Shown: positions 10,401 through 25,400 of the stretch, piece by piece
How positions within the stretch are numbered: position 1 is the first letter of the stretch
Layout: each line of letters begins with the position of its first letter
Source of the DNA: Arctopsyche grandis
Lineage: Eukaryota > Arthropoda > Insecta > Trichoptera > Hydropsychidae
Length of the DNA: 64,000 bases
Direction: 5' to 3'
Assembly (NCBI RefSeq): GCF_051622035.1
Contig: NC_135364.1
Location: 21,665,001 to 21,729,000, forward strand
Translations under genes and position numbers: made by a program
Notes under the pieces: generated by a model
Database searches by the model: none
Told to the model about the DNA's origin: nothing
The model's input: only the letters and a program-made list of their open reading frames with translations

Positions 10401-13400
10401 CACGATTTGTGTATATTTTTGCAGTGTCCAATTCTTTGATTTCGTTGATGGTTAGGATAGGTTGGGTTAGGTTTGGTGAGGTTTGCTCGTTTTGTGTATT
10501 TTTTTGCAATGTCTAATTCTTTGATTTCGGTGATGGTAAGGTTAGGTTTAGTTAGGTTTGGTGAGGTAAGCACGTTATGTGGATATTTTTGCAATGTCAT
10601 GTTCCTCGATTTTGGTGATGGTTTGGTTAGTTTGGGTTAGGTTTCGTGAGGTAAGCAAGTTTTGTGGATATTTTTGCATTGTCAAATTCTTTCATTTCGG
10701 TGATAATAAGGTTAGGTTGGGTTAGGTTTAGTGAAGTTAGCACGTTTTGTGCATATTTTTGGAATGTCGAATTCATTGATTACGGTGATGGTTAGGCTAG
10801 GTTGTGTTAAGGTTTGTGATGCTAGCACAATTTGTGTATATTTTTGCAATGTCCAATTCTTTCATTTCGGTGATGGTAAGGTTAGGTTGGGTTAGTTTTA
10901 GGGAAGTAAGCACGTTTTGTGTATATTTTTGCAATGTCGAATTCATTGATTTCGGTGATGGTTAAGCTAGGTTGGGTTAGGTTTCGTGAAGCTAGAAACG
11001 ATTTGTGTATATTTCTGCAATGTCCAATTCTTTCATTTCGGTGGTGGTTAGGTTAGGTTGGGTTAGGTTTCGTGAAGCTAGTATGATTTGTGTATATTTT
11101 TGCAGTGTCCAACTCTTTGATTTCGTTGATGGTTAGGATAGGTTTGGTTAGGTTTGGTGAGGTTTTCTCGTTTTGTGTATATTTTTGCAATGTCAAATTC
11201 TTTGATTTCGGTGATGGTTAGGTTAGGTTGGGTTAGGTATCGTGAAGTTAGCACGTTTTGTGTATATTTTAGGAATGTCGAATTCATTGATTTCGGTGAT
11301 GGTTAGGCTAGGTTGGGTTAGGTTTCGTGAAGCTAGCACGATTTGTGTATATTTTTGCAATGTCCAATTTTTTCATTTCGGTGATGGTTAGGTTAGGTTG
11401 GGTTAGGTATCGTGAAGCTAGCACGATTTGTGTATATTTTTGCAATGTCCAATTCATTCATTTCGGTGATGGTTAGGTTAGGTTGGGTTAGGTTTAGTGA
11501 AATAAGCACGGTTTGAGTATATTTTTGCAATGTCGAATTAATTGATTTCGGTGATGGTTAGTTTAGGTTGGGTTAAGGTTTGTGATGCTAGCACAATTTG
11601 TGTATATTTTTGCAATGTCCAATTCTTTCATTTCGGTGATGGTTAGGTTTGGTTGGGTTAGGTATCGTGAAGTTAGCACGTTTTGTGTATATTTTAGGAA
11701 TGTCGAATTCATTGATTTCGGTGATGGTTAGGCTAGGTTGGGTAAGGTTTCGTGTATATTGTGTTTTTTTTTTGTGTGTTTTTTTTATTTGTGTATATTT
11801 TTGCAATGTTCAATTCTTTCATTTCGGTGATGGGTAGGTTAGGTTTGGTTAGGTTTAGTGAAGTAAGCACGTTTTGTGTATATTTTTGCAATGTCTAATT
11901 CTTTGATTTCGGTGATGGTTAGGTTAGGTTTAGTTAGGTTTGGTGAGGTAAGCACGTTTTGTGTATATTTAAGGAATGTCGAATTCATTGATTTCGGTGA
12001 TGGTTAGGCTAGGTTGGGTTAGGTTTCGTGAAGCTAGCACGATTTGTGTATATTTTTGCAATGTCAAATTCTTTGATTTCAGTGATGGTTAGGTTAGGTT
12101 GGGTTAGGTTTGGTGAGGTTTGCTCGTTTTGTGTATTTTTTTGCAATGTCTAATTCTTTGATTTCGGTGATGGTTAGGTTAGGTTTAGTTAGGTTTGGTG
12201 AGGTAAGCACGTTTTGTGTATATTTTAGGAATGTCGAATTCATTGATTTCGGTGATGGTTAGGCTAGGTTGGGTTAGGTTTCGTGAAGCTAGCACGATTT
12301 GTGTATATTTTTGCAATGTTCAATTCTTTCATTTCTGTGATGGGTAGGTTAGGTTGGGTTAAGTTTATTGAAGTAAGCACGTTTTGTGTATATTTTTGGA
12401 ATGTCGAATTCATTGATTTCGGTGATGGTTAGGTTAGGTTGGGTTAGGTTAGGTTAAGTGAAGAAAGCACGTTTTGTGTATTTTTTTGCAATGTCGATTT
12501 CATTGATTTCGGTGATGTTTAGGTTAGGTTGGGTTAGGTTTGGTGAGGTTAGCACGTTTTGTGTATATTTTTGGAATGTCAAATTCATTGATTTCGGTGA
12601 TGGTTAGGCTAGGTTGGGTAAGGTTTCGTAAAGCTAGAAACGATTTGTGTATATTTCTGCAATGTCCAATTCTTTCATTTCGGTGGTGGTTAGGTTAGGT
12701 TAGGTTAGGTTTCGTGAAGCTAGCACGATTTGTGTATATTTTTGCAGTGTCCAATTCTTTGATTTCGTTGATGGTTAGGATAGGTTGGGTTAGGTTTGGT
12801 GAGGTTTGCTCGTTTTGTGTATTTTTTTGCAATGTCTAATTCTTTGATTTCGGTGATGGTTAGGTACGGTTGGGTTAGGTTTGGTAAGGTTAGCACGATT
12901 TGTTTATATTTTTGCAATGTCCAATTCGTTTATTTCGGTGATGGTTAGGTTAGGTTTGGTTAGGTTTAGTGAAGTAAGCACGGTTTGTGTATATTTTTGC
13001 AATGTCGAATTCATTGATTTCGGTGATGGTTAGGTAAGGTTGGGTTAGGTTTGGTAAGGTTAACACGTTTTGTGTATATTTTTGGAATGTCAATTTTTTT
13101 GATTTCAGTGATGGTTATTTTAGGTTGGGTTAGGTTTCGTGAAGTAAGCACGTTTTGTGTATATTTAAGGAATGTCGAATTCATTGATTTCGGTGATGGT
13201 TAGGCTAGGTTGGGTTAGGTTTCGTGAAGCTAGCACGATTTGTGTATATTTTTGCAATGTTCAATTCTTTCATTTCTGTGATGGGTAGGTTAGGTTGGGT
13301 TAGGTTTATTGAAGTAAGCACGTTTTGTGTATATTTTTGGAATGTCGAATTCATTGATTTCGGTGATGGTAAAGCAAGGTTGGGTTAGGTTTCGTGAAGC

Positions 13401-16400
13401 TAGCACGATTTGTGTATATTTTTGCAATGTCAAATTCTTTGATTTCAGTGATGGTTAGGTTAGGTTGGGTTAGGTTTCGTGAAGTAAGCACGTTTTGTGT
13501 ATATTTTAGGAATGTCGAATTCATTGATTTCGGTGATGGTTAGGCTAGGTTGGGTTAGGTTTCGTGAAGCTAGCACGATTTGTGTATATTTTTGCAATGT
13601 CCAATTCTTTCATTTCAGTGATGGTTAGGTTAGGTTGGGTTAGGTATCGTGAAGCTAGCACGATTTGTGTATATTTTTGTTATGTCCAATTCTTTCATTT
13701 CGGTGATGGTTAGGTTAGGTTGGGTTAGGTTAAGTGAAGAAAGCACGTTTTGTGTATATTTTTGCAATGTCGAATTCATTGATTTCGGTGATGTTTAGGT
13801 TAGGTTGGGTTAGGTTTGGTGAGGTTAGCACGTTTTGTGTATATTTTTGGAATGTCAAATTTTTTGATTTCAGTGATAGTTAGGTTAGGTTGGGTTAGGT
13901 TTCGTGAAGTAAGCACGTTTTGTGTATATTTAAGGAATGTCGAATTCATTGATTTCGGTGATGGTTAGGCTAGGTTGGGTTAGGTTTCGTGAGGCTAGCA
14001 CGATTTGTGTATATTTTTGCAATGTTCAATTCTTTCATTTCTGTGATGGGTAGGTTAGGTTGGGTTAGGTTTATTGAAGTAAGCACGTTTTGTGTATATT
14101 TTTGGAATGTCGAATTCATTGATTTCGGTGATGGTTAGGCTAGGTTGGGTTAGGTTTCGTGAAGCTAGAAACGATTTGTGTATATTTCTGCAATGTCCAA
14201 TTCTTTCATTTCGGTGGTGGTTAGATTAGGTTGGGTTAGGTTTCGTGAAGCTAGTACGATTTGTGTATATTTTTGCAGTGTTCAATTCTTTCATTTCTGT
14301 GATGGGTAGGTTAGGTTGGGTTAGGTTTCGTGAAGTAAGCACGTTTTGTGTATATTTAAGGAATGTCGAATTCATTGATTTCGGTGATGGTTAGGCTAGG
14401 TTGGGTTAGGTTTCGTGAGGCTAGCACGATTTGTGTATATTTTTGCAATGTTCAATTCTTTCATTTCTGTGATGGGTAGGTTAGGTTGGGTTAGGTTTAT
14501 TGAAGTAAGCACGTTTTGTGTATATTTTTGGAATGTCGAATTCATTGATTTCGGTGATGGTTAGGCTAGGTTGGGTTAGGTTTCGTGAAGCTAGAAACGA
14601 TTTGTGTATATTTCTGCAATGTCCAATTCTTTCATTTCGGTGGTGGTTAGGTTAGGTTGGGTTAGGTTTCGTGAAGCTATTACGATTTGTGTATATTTTT
14701 GCAGTGTTCAATTCTTTCATTTCTGTGATGGGTAGGTTAGGTTGGGTTAGGTTTGGTGAGGTTAGCACGTTTTGTGTATATTTTTGCAATGTCCAATTCA
14801 TTGATTTCGGTGATGGTAAGGTTAAGGTGGCTTAGGTTTCGTCAAGCTAGCACGATTTGTGTATATTTTTGCAATGTCCAATTCTTTCATTTCGGTGATG
14901 GTTAGGTTAGGTTGGGTTAGGTTAAGTGAAGAAAGCACGTTTTGTGTATTATTTTGCAATGTCGAATTCATTGATTTCGGTGATGTTTAGGTTAGGTTGG
15001 GTTAGGTTTGGTGAGGTTAGCACGTTTTGTGTATATTTTTGGAATGTCAAATTTTTTGATTTCAGTGATAGTTAGGTTAGGTTGGGTTAGGTTTCGTGAA
15101 GTAAGCACGTTTTGTGTATATTTTTGCAATGTCGAATTAATTGATTTCGGTGATGGTTAGTTTAGGTTGGGTTAAGGTTTGTGATGCTAGCACAATTTGT
15201 GTATATTTTTGCAATGTCCAATTCATTCATTTCGGTGATGGTTAGGTTAGGTTGGGTTAGGTTTAGTGAAGTAAACACGGTTTGTGTATATTTTTGCAAT
15301 GTCGAATTAATTGATTTCGGTGATGGTTAGTTTAGGTTGGGTTAAGGTTTGTGATGCTAGCACAATTTGTGTATATTTTTGCAATGTCCAATTCTTTCAT
15401 TTCGGTGATGGTATGGTTAGGTTGGGTTAGTTTTAGGGAAGTAAGCACGTTTTGTGTATATTTTTGCAATGTCGAATTCATTGATTTCGGTGATGTTTAG
15501 GTTAGGTTGGGTTAGGTTTCGTGAAGCTAGAAACGATTTGTGTATATTTCTGCAATGTCCAATTCTTTCATTTCGGTGGTGGTGAGGTTAGGTTGGGTAA
15601 GGTTTCGTGAAGCTAGCACGATTTGTGTATATTTTTGCAATGTTCAATTCTTTCATTTCGGTGATGGGTAGGTTAGGTTGGGTTAGGTTTAGTGAAGTAA
15701 GCACGTTTTGTGTATATTTTTGGAATGTCGAATTCATTGATTTCGGTGATGGTTAGGCTAGGTTGGGTTTGGTTTCCTGAAGCTAGCACGATTTGTGTAT
15801 ATTTTTGCAATGTCCAATTCTTTCATTTCGGTGATGGTTAGGTTAGGTTGGGTTAGGTATCGTGAAGCTAGCACGATTTGTGTATATTTTTGGAATGTCC
15901 AATTCTTTCATTTCGGTGATGGTTAGGTTAGGTTGGGTTAGGTTTAGTGAAGTAAGCGCGGTTTGTGTATATTTTTGCAATGTCGAATTCATTGATTTCG
16001 GTGATGGTAAGGTTAGGTTGGGTTAGGTTTGGTGAGGTTAGCACGTTTTGTGTATATTTTTGGAATGTCAAATTTTTTGATTTCAGTGATAGTTAGGTTA
16101 GGTTGGGTTAGGTTTCGTGAAGTAAGCACGTTTTGTGTATATTTTTGCAATGTCGAATTAATTGATTTCGGTGATGGTTAGTTTAGGTTGGGTTAAGGTT
16201 TGTGATGCTAGCACAATTTGTGTATATTTTTGCAATGTCCAATTCATTCATTTCGGTGATGGTTAGGTTAGGTTGGGTTAGGTTTAGTGAAGTAAGCACG
16301 GTTTGTGTATATTTTTGCAATGTCGAATTAATTGATTTCGGTGATGGTTAGTTTAGGTTGGGTTAAGGTTTGTGATGCTAGCACAATTTGTGTATATTTT

Positions 16401-19400
16401 TGCAATGTCCAATTCTTTCATTTCGGTGATGGTATGGTTAGGTTGGGTTAGTTTTAGGGAAGTAAGCACGTTTTGTGTATATTTTTGCAATGTCGAATTC
16501 ATTGATTTCGGTGATGTTTAGGTTAGGTTGGGTTAGGTTTCGTGAAGCTAGAAACGATTTGTGTATATTTCTGCAATGTCCAATTCTTTCATTTCGGTGG
16601 TGGTGAGGTTAGGTTGGGTAAGGTTTCGTGAAGCTAGCACGATTTGTGTATATTTTTGCAATGTTCAATTCTTTCATTTCGGTGATGGGTAGGTTAGGTT
16701 GGGTTAGGTTTAGTGAAGTAAGCACGTTTTGTGTATATTTTTGGAATGTCGAATTCATTGATTTCGGTGATGGTTAGGCTAGGTTGGGTTTGGTTTCCTG
16801 AAGCTAGCACGATTTGTGTATATTTTTGCAATGTCCAATTCTTTCATTTCGGTGATGGTTAGGTTAGGTTGGGTTAGGTATCGTGAAGCTAGCACGATTT
16901 GTGTATATTTTTGGAATGTCCAATTCTTTCATTTCGGTGATGGTTAGGTTAGGTTGGGTTAGGTTTAGTGAAGTAAGCGCGGTTTGTGTATATTTTTGCA
17001 ATGTCGAATTCATTGATTTCGGTGATGGTAAGGTTAGGTTGGGTTAGGTTTGGTGAGGTTAGCACGTTTTGTGTTTATTTTTATAATGCCTAATTTTCTG
17101 ATTTCAGTGATGGTAAGGGTAGGTTGGATTAGGTTTGGTGAGGTAAGCACGTTTTGTGGATATTTTTGCAATGTCAAATTCTTCGATTTCGGTGATGTTT
17201 AGGTTAGTTTGGGTTAAGTTTTGTGAGGTAAGCAAGTTTTGTGGATATTTTTGCATTGTCAAATTCTTTGATTCCGGTGATGGTGAGGTTAGGTTGGGTT
17301 AGGTTTCGTGAAGCTAGCACGTTTTGTGTATATTTTTGCAATGTCCATTTCTTTCATTTCAGTGATGGTTAGGTTAGGTTGGGTTAGGTATCGTGAAGCT
17401 AGCACGATTTGTGTATATTTTTGTTATGTCCAATTCTTTCATTTCGGTGATGGTTAGGTTAGGTTGGGTTAGGTTAAGTGAAGAAAGCACGTTTTGTGTA
17501 TATTTTTGCAATGTCGAATTCATTGATTTCGGTGATGTTAAGGTTAGGTTGGGTTAGGTTTGGTGAGGTTAGCACGTTTTGTGTATATTTTTAAAATGTC
17601 AAATTTTTTGATTTCAGTGATAGTTAGGTTAGGTTGGGTTAGGTTTCGTGAAGTAAGCACGTTTTGTGTATATTTAAGGAATGTCGAATTCATTGATTTC
17701 GGTGATGGTTAGGTTAAGTTGGGTAAGGTTTCTTGAAGCTAGCACGATTTGTGTATATTTTTGCAATGTCCAATTCTTTCATTTCGGTGATGGTATGGTT
17801 AGGTTGGGTTAGTTTTAGGGAAGTAAGCACGTTTTGTGTATATTTTTGCAATGTCGAATTCATTGATTTCGGTGATGTTTAGGTTAGGTTGGGTTAGGTT
17901 TCGTGAAGCTAGAAACGATTTGTGTATATTTCTGCAATGTCCAATTCTTTCATTTCGGTGGTGGTGAGGTTAGGTTGGGTAAGGTTTCGTGAAGCTAGCA
18001 CGATTTGTGTATATTTTTGCAATGTTCAATTCTTTCATTTCGGTGATGGGAAGGTTAGGTTGGGTTAGGTTTCGTGAAGCTAGCACGTTTTGTGTATATT
18101 TTTGCAATGTCCATTTCTTTCATTTCAGTGATGGTTAGGTTAGGTTGGGTTAGGTATCGTGAAGCTAGCACGATTTGTGTATATTTTTGTTATGTCCAAT
18201 TCTTTCATTTCGGTGATGGTTAGGTTAGGTTGGGTTAGGTTAAGTGAAGAAAGCACGTTTTGTGTATATTTTTGCAATGTCGAATTCATTGATTTCGGTG
18301 ATGTTTAGGTTAGGTTGGGTTAGGTTTGGTGAGGTTAGCACGTTTTGTGTATATTTTTAATATGTCAAATTTTTTGATTTCAGTGATAGTTAGGTTAGGT
18401 TGGGTTAGGTTTCGTGAAGTAAGCACGTTTTGTGTATATTTTTGTAATGTCTAATTCTTTGATTTCGGTGATGGTTAAGTTAGGATGGGTTAGGTTTGGT
18501 AAGGTTAGCACGTTTTGTGGATATTTTGGCAATGTCAAATTCATTGATTTCGGTGATGGTTAGGTTAGGTTGGTTTAGGTTTGGTGAAGCTAGCACGATC
18601 TCTCTATATTTTTGCAATGTCCAATTCTTTCATTTCGGTGATGGTTAGGTTAGGTTGGGTTAGGTTTGGTGAGGTTAGCACGTTTTGTGTATATTTTTGC
18701 AATGTCGAATTCATTGATTTCGGTGCTGGTTAGGTTAGGTTGGCTTAGGTTTCGTGAAGCAAGCACGATTTTTGTATTTTTTTGCAATGACCAATTCTTT
18801 CATTTCGGTGATGTTAAGGCTAGGTTGGGTTAGGTTTCGTGAAGCTAGCACGATTTGTGTATATTTTTGCAATGTCCAATTCTTTCATTTCGGTGATGGT
18901 TAGGTTAGGTTGGGTTAGGTTTGGTGAGGTTAGCACGTTTTGTGGATATTTTGGCAATGTCAAATTCATTGATTTCGGTGATGGTTAGGTTAGGTTGGGT
19001 TAGGTTAGGTTAAGTGAAGAAAGCACGTTTTGTGTATTTTTTTGCAATGTCGAATTCATTGATTTCGGTGATGTTTAGGTTAGGTTGGGTTAGCTTTGGT
19101 GAGGTTAGCACGTTTTGTGTATATTTTTGAAATGTCAAATTCATTGATTTCGGTGATGGTTAGGCTAGGTTGGGTTAAGTTTCGTAAAGCTAGAAACGAT
19201 TTGTGTATATTTCTGCAATGTCCAATTCTTTCATTTCGGTGGTGGTTAGGTTAGGTTGGGTTAGGTTTCGTCAAGCTAGCACGATTTGTGTATATTTTTG
19301 CAGTGTCCAATTCTTTGATTTCGTTGATGGTTAGGATAGGTTGGGTTAGGTTTGGTGAGGTTTGCTCGTTTTGTGTATTTTTTTGCAATGTCTAATTCTT

Positions 19401-22400
19401 TGATTTCGGTGATGGTAAGGTTAGGTTTAGTTAGGTTTGGTGAGGTAAGCACGTTATGTGGATATTTTTGCAATGTCATGTTCCTCGATTTTGGTGATGG
19501 TTTGGTTAGTTTGGGTTAGGTTTCGTGAGGTAAGCAAGTTTTGTGGATATTTTTGCATTGTCAAATTCTTTCATTTCGGTGATAATAAGGTTAGGTTGGG
19601 TTAGGTTTAGTGAAGTTAGCACGTTTTGTGCATATTTTTGGAATGTCGAATTCATTGATTACGGTGATGGTTAGGCTAGGTTGTGTTAAGGTTTGTGATG
19701 CTAGCACAATTTGTGTATATTTTTGCAATGTCCAATTCTTTCATTTCGGTGATGGTAAGGTTAGGTTGGGTTAGTTTTAGGGAAGTAAGCACGTTTTGTG
19801 TATATTTTTGCAATGTCGAATTCATTGATTTCGGTGATGGTTAAGCTAGGTTGGGTTAGGTTTCGTAAAGCTAGAAACGATTTGTGTATATTTCTGCAAT
19901 GTCCAATTCTTTCATTTCGGTGGTGGTTAGGTTAGGTTGGGTTAGGTTTCGTGAAGCTAGCACGATTTGTGTATATTTTTGCAATGTCCAATTCTTTTAT
20001 TTCGGTGATGGTTAGGTTAGGTTGGGTTAGGTTTGGTGAGGTAGGCACGTTTTGTGGATATTTTGGCAATGTCGAATTCATTGATTTCGGTGATGGTTAG
20101 GTTAGGTTGGGTTAGGTTTGGTGAGGTTAGCACGTTTTGTGTATATTTTTGCAATGTCGAATTCATTGATTTCGGTGATGGTTAGGTTAAGTTGGGTGAG
20201 GTTTCTTGAAGCTAGCACGATTTGTGTATATTTTTGCAATGTCCAATTCTTTCATTTGGTGATGGTTAGGTTAGGTTGGGTTAGGTATCGTGAAGCTAGA
20301 ACGATTTGTGTATATTTTTGCAATGTCCAATTCTTTCATTTCGGTGATGGTTAGGTTAGGTTGGGTTAGGTTTGGTGAGGTTAGCACGTTTTGTGGATAT
20401 TTTGGCAATGTCGAATTCATTGATTTCGGTGATGGTTAGGTTAGGTTCGGTTAGGTTTGGTGAGGTTAGCACGTTTTGTGTATATTTTTGCAATGTCGAA
20501 TTCATTGATTTCGGTGATGGTAAGGTTAGGGTGGCTTAGGTTTCGTGAAGCTAGCACAATATCTGTATATTTTTGCAATGTCTAATTCTTTCATTTCGGT
20601 GATGGTAAGGATAGGTTGGGTTAGGTTTCGTGAAGTAAGCCCGTTTTGTGTATATTTTTGCAACGTCTAAATCTTTGATTTCGGTGATGGTTAGGTTAGG
20701 TTGGGTTAGGTTTGGTGAGGTTAGCACGTTTTGTGTATAATTTTGGAATGTCGAATTTATTGATTTCGATGATGGTTAGGCTAGGTTGGGTTAGGTTTAT
20801 TGAAGCTAGCATGATTTGTGTATATTTTTGCAATGTCGAATTCATTGATTTCGGTGATAGTTAGGATAGGTTGGGTTAGGTTTGTTGAGGTTATCACGTT
20901 TTGTGTATAATTTTGGAATGTCGAATTTATTGATTTCGTTGATGGTTAGGTTAGGTTGGGTTAGGTTTTGTGGATATTTTTGCATTGTCAAATTCTTTGA
21001 TTTTGTCGATGGTTAGGTTAAGTTGAATTAGGTTTAGTGAGGTTAGCACGTTTTGTGTATATTTTTGAATGTCGAATTCATTGATTTCGGTGATAGTTAG
21101 GTTAGGTTGGGTATAGGTTTGGTGAGGTTTGCACGTTTTGTGGATATTTTGGCAATGTCGAATTCTTTGATTTTGGTGATGGTTAGGTTAAGTTGAATTA
21201 GGTTTAGTGAGGTTAGCACGTTTTGTGTATATTTTTGAATGTCGAATTCATTGATTTCGGTGATGCTTAGGTTGAGTTGGGTTAGGTTTCGTGAAGTTAG
21301 CACGTTTTGTGTATATTTTTGGAATGTCGAATTCATTGATTTCGGTGATGGTTAGGTTAGGTTGGGTTAGGTTTCGTGAAGCTAGCACGATTTGTGTATA
21401 TTTTTGCAATGTCCAATTCTTTCATTTCGGTGATGGTTAGGTTAGGTTGGGTTAGGTTTGGTGAGGTTAGCACGTTTTGTAGATATTTTGGCAATGTCGA
21501 ATTCATTGATTTCGGTGATGGTTAGGTTAGGTTGGGTTAGGTTTGGTGAGGTTAGCACGTTTTGTGTATATTTTTGCAATGTCGAATTCATTGATTTCGG
21601 TAATGGTAAGGTTAGGGTGGCTTAGGTTTCGTGAAGCAAGCACGATTTGTGTATATTTTTGCAATGTCCAATTCTTTCATTTCGGTGATGTTTAGGCTAG
21701 GTTGGGTAAGGTTTCGTGAAGCTAGCACGATTTGTGTATATTTTTGCAATGTCCAATTCTTTCATTTCGGTGATGGTTAGGTTAGGTTGGGTTAGGTTTG
21801 GTGAGGTTAGCACGTTTTGTGGATATTTTACAATGTCGAATTCATTGATTTCGGTGATGGTTAGGTTAGGTTGGGTTAGGTTTGGTGAGGTTAGCACGTT
21901 TTGTGTATATTTTTGCATTGTCGAATTCATTGATTTCGGTGATAGTTAGGATAGGTTGGGTTAGGTTTCTTGAGGTTATCACGTTTTGTGTATAATTTTG
22001 GAATGTCGAATTTATTGATTTCGATGATGGTTAGGCTAGGTTGGGTTAGGTTTAGTGAAGCTAGCACGATTTGTGTATATTTTTGCAATGTCCAATTCTT
22101 TCATTTCGGTGATGGTCAGGTTAGGTTGGGTTAGGTTAAGTGAAGTAAGCACGTTTTGTGTATATTTTTGGAATGTCGAATTCATTGATTTCGGTGATGG
22201 TAAGGCTAGGTTGGGTTAGGTTTCGTGAAGCAAGCACGATTTGTGTATATTTTTGCAATGTTCAATTCTTTCATTTCGGTGATGGGTAGGTTAGGTTGGG
22301 TTAGGTTTAGTGAAGTTAGCACGTTTTGTGTATATTTTTGGAATGTCGAATTCATTGATTTCGGTGATGGTTAGGTTAGGTTGGGTTAGGTTTCGTGAAG

Positions 22401-25400
22401 CTAGCACGATTTGTGTATATTTTTGCAATGTCCAATTCTTTCATTTCGGTGATGGTTAGGTTAGGTTGGGTTAGGTTTTGTGAGGTTAGCACGTTTTGTG
22501 GATATTTTGGCAATGTCAAATTCATTGATTTCGGTGATGGTTAGGTTAGGTTGGGTTAGGTTTGGTGAAGTTAGCACGTTTTGTGTATATTTTTGCAATG
22601 TCGAATTCATTGATTTCGGTGCTGGTTAGGTTAGGTTGGCTTAGGTTTCGTGAAGCTAGCACGATCTCTCTATATTTTTGCAATGTCCAATTCTTTCATT
22701 TCGGTGATGGTTACGTTAGGTTGGGCTAGGTTTGGTGAGGTAAGCACGTTTTGTGTATATTTTTGCAATGTCGAATTCATTGATTTCGGTGCTGGTTAGG
22801 TTAGGTTGGCTTAGGTTTCGTGAAGCAAGCACGATTTGTGTATATTTTTGCAATGTCCAATTCTTTAATTTCATTGATGTTTAGGCTAGGTTGGGTTAGG
22901 TTTCGTGAAGCTAGCACGATTTTTGTATATTTTTGCAATGTCCAATTCTTTCATTTCGGTGATGGTTAGGTTAGGTTGGGTTAGGTATCGTGAAGCTAGC
23001 ACGATTTGTGTATATTTTTGCAATGTCCAATTCTTTTATTTCGGTGATGGTTAGGTTAGGTTGGGTTAGGTTTGGTGAGGTAGGCACGTTTTGTGGATAT
23101 TTTGGCAATGTCGAATTCATTGATTTCGGTGATGGTTAGGTTAGGTTGGGTTAGGTTTGGTGAGGTTAGCACGTTTTGTGTATATTTTTGCAATGTCGAA
23201 TTCATTGATTTCGGTGATGGTTAGGTTAAGTTGGGTGAGGTTTCTTGAAGCTAGCACGATTTGTGTATATTTTTGCAATGTCCAATTCTTTCATTTGGTG
23301 ATGGTTAGGTTAGGTTGGGTTAGGTATCGTGAAGCTAGAACGATTTGTGTATATTTTTGCAATGTCCAATTCTTTCATTTCGGTGATGGTTAGGTTAGGT
23401 TGGGTTAGGTTTGGTGAGGTTAGCACGTTTTGTGGATATTTTGGCAATGTCGAATTCATTGATTTCGGTGATGGTTAGGTTAGGTTCGGTTAGGTTTGGT
23501 GAGGTTAGCACGTTTTGTGTATATTTTTGCAATGTCGAATTCATTGATTTCGGTGATGGTAAGGTTAGGGTGGCTTAGGTTTCGTGAAGCTAGCACAATA
23601 TCTGTATATATTTGCAATGTCTAATTCTTTCATTTCGGTGATGGTAAGGATAGGTTGGGTTAGGTTTCGTGAAGTAAGCCCGTTTTGTGTATATTTTTGC
23701 AACGTCTAAATCTTTGATTTCGGTGATGGTTAGGTTAGGTTGGGTTAGGTTTGGTGAGGTTAGCACGTTTTGTGTATAATTTTGGAATGTCGAATTTATT
23801 GATTTCGATGATGGTTAGGCTAGGTTGGGTTAGGTTTAGTGAAGCTAGCGCGATTTGTGTATATTTTTGCAATGTCGAATTCATTGATTTCGGTGATAGT
23901 TAGGATAGGTTGGGTTAGGTTTGTTGAGGTTATCACGTTTTGTGTATAATTTTGGAATGTCGAATTTATTGATTTCGTTGATGGTTAGGTTAGGTTGGGT
24001 TAGGTTTTGTGGATATTTTTGCATTGTCAAATTCTTTGATTTTGGTGATGGTTAGGTTAAGTTGAATTAGGTTTAGTGAGGTTAGCACGTTTTGTGTATA
24101 TTTTTGAATGTCGAATTCATTGATTTCGGTGATAGTTAGGTTAGGTTGGGTATAGGTTTGGTGAGGTTTGCACGTTTTGTGGATATTTTGGCAATGTCGA
24201 ATTCTTTGATTTTGGTGATGGTTAGGTTAAGTTGAATTAGGTTTAGTGAGGTTAGCACGTTTTGTGTATATTTTTGAATGTCGAATTCATTGATTTCGGT
24301 GATGCTTAGGTTAGGTTGGGTTAGGTTTCGTGAAGTTAGCACGTTTTGTGTATATTTTTGCAATGTCCAATTCTTTGATTTCGGTGATGGTTAGGTTAGG
24401 TTGGGTTAGGTTTCGTGAAGTTAGCACGTTTTGTGTATATTTTGGCAATGTCGAATTCTTTGATTTCGGTGATGGTTAGGTTAGGTTCGGTTAGGTATTG
24501 TGAGGTTAGCACGTTTTGTGGATATTTTTGCATTGTCAAATTCTTTGATTTCGGTGATGGTTAGGTTTGCTTGGGTTAGGTTTCGTGAAGCTAGCACGAT
24601 TTGTGTATATTTTTGCAATTTCCAATTCTTTCATTTTGCTGATGGTTAGGTTAGGTTGGGCTAGGTTTGGTGAGGTTTGCACGTTTTGTGGATATTTTGG
24701 CAATGTCGAATTCTTTGATTTTGGTGATGGTTAGGTTAAGTTGAATTAGGTTTAGTGAGGTTAGCACGTTTTGTGTATATTTTTGAATGTCGAATTCATT
24801 GATTTCGGTGATGCTTAGGTTAGGTTGGGTTAGGTTTCGTGAAGTTAGCACGTTTTGTGTATATTTTTGCAATGTCCAATTCTTTGATTTCGGTGATGGT
24901 TAGGTTAGGTTGGGCTAGGTTTCGTGAAGTTAGCACGTTTTGTGTATATTTTGGCAATGTCGAATTCTTTGATTTCGGTGATGGTTAGGTTAGGTTCGGT
25001 TAGGTATTGTGAGGTTAGCACGTTTTGTGGATATTTTTGCATTGTCAAATTCTTTGATTTCGGTGATGGTTAGGTTTGGTTGGGTTAGGTTTCGTGAAGC
25101 TAGCACGATTTGTGTATATTTTTGCAATTTCCAATTCTTTCATTTCGCTGATGGTTAGGTTAGGTTGGGCTAGGTTTGGTGAGGTTTGCACGTTTTGTGG
25201 ATATTTTGGCAATGTCGAATTCTTTGATTTTGGTGATGGTTAGGTTAAGTTGAATTAGGTTTAGTGAGGTTAGCACGTTTTGTGTATATTTTTGAATGTC
25301 GAATTCATTGATTTCGGTGATGCTTAGGTTAGGTTGGGTTAGGTTTCGTGAAGTTAGCACGTTTTGTGTATATTTTTGCAATGTCCAATTCTTTGATTTC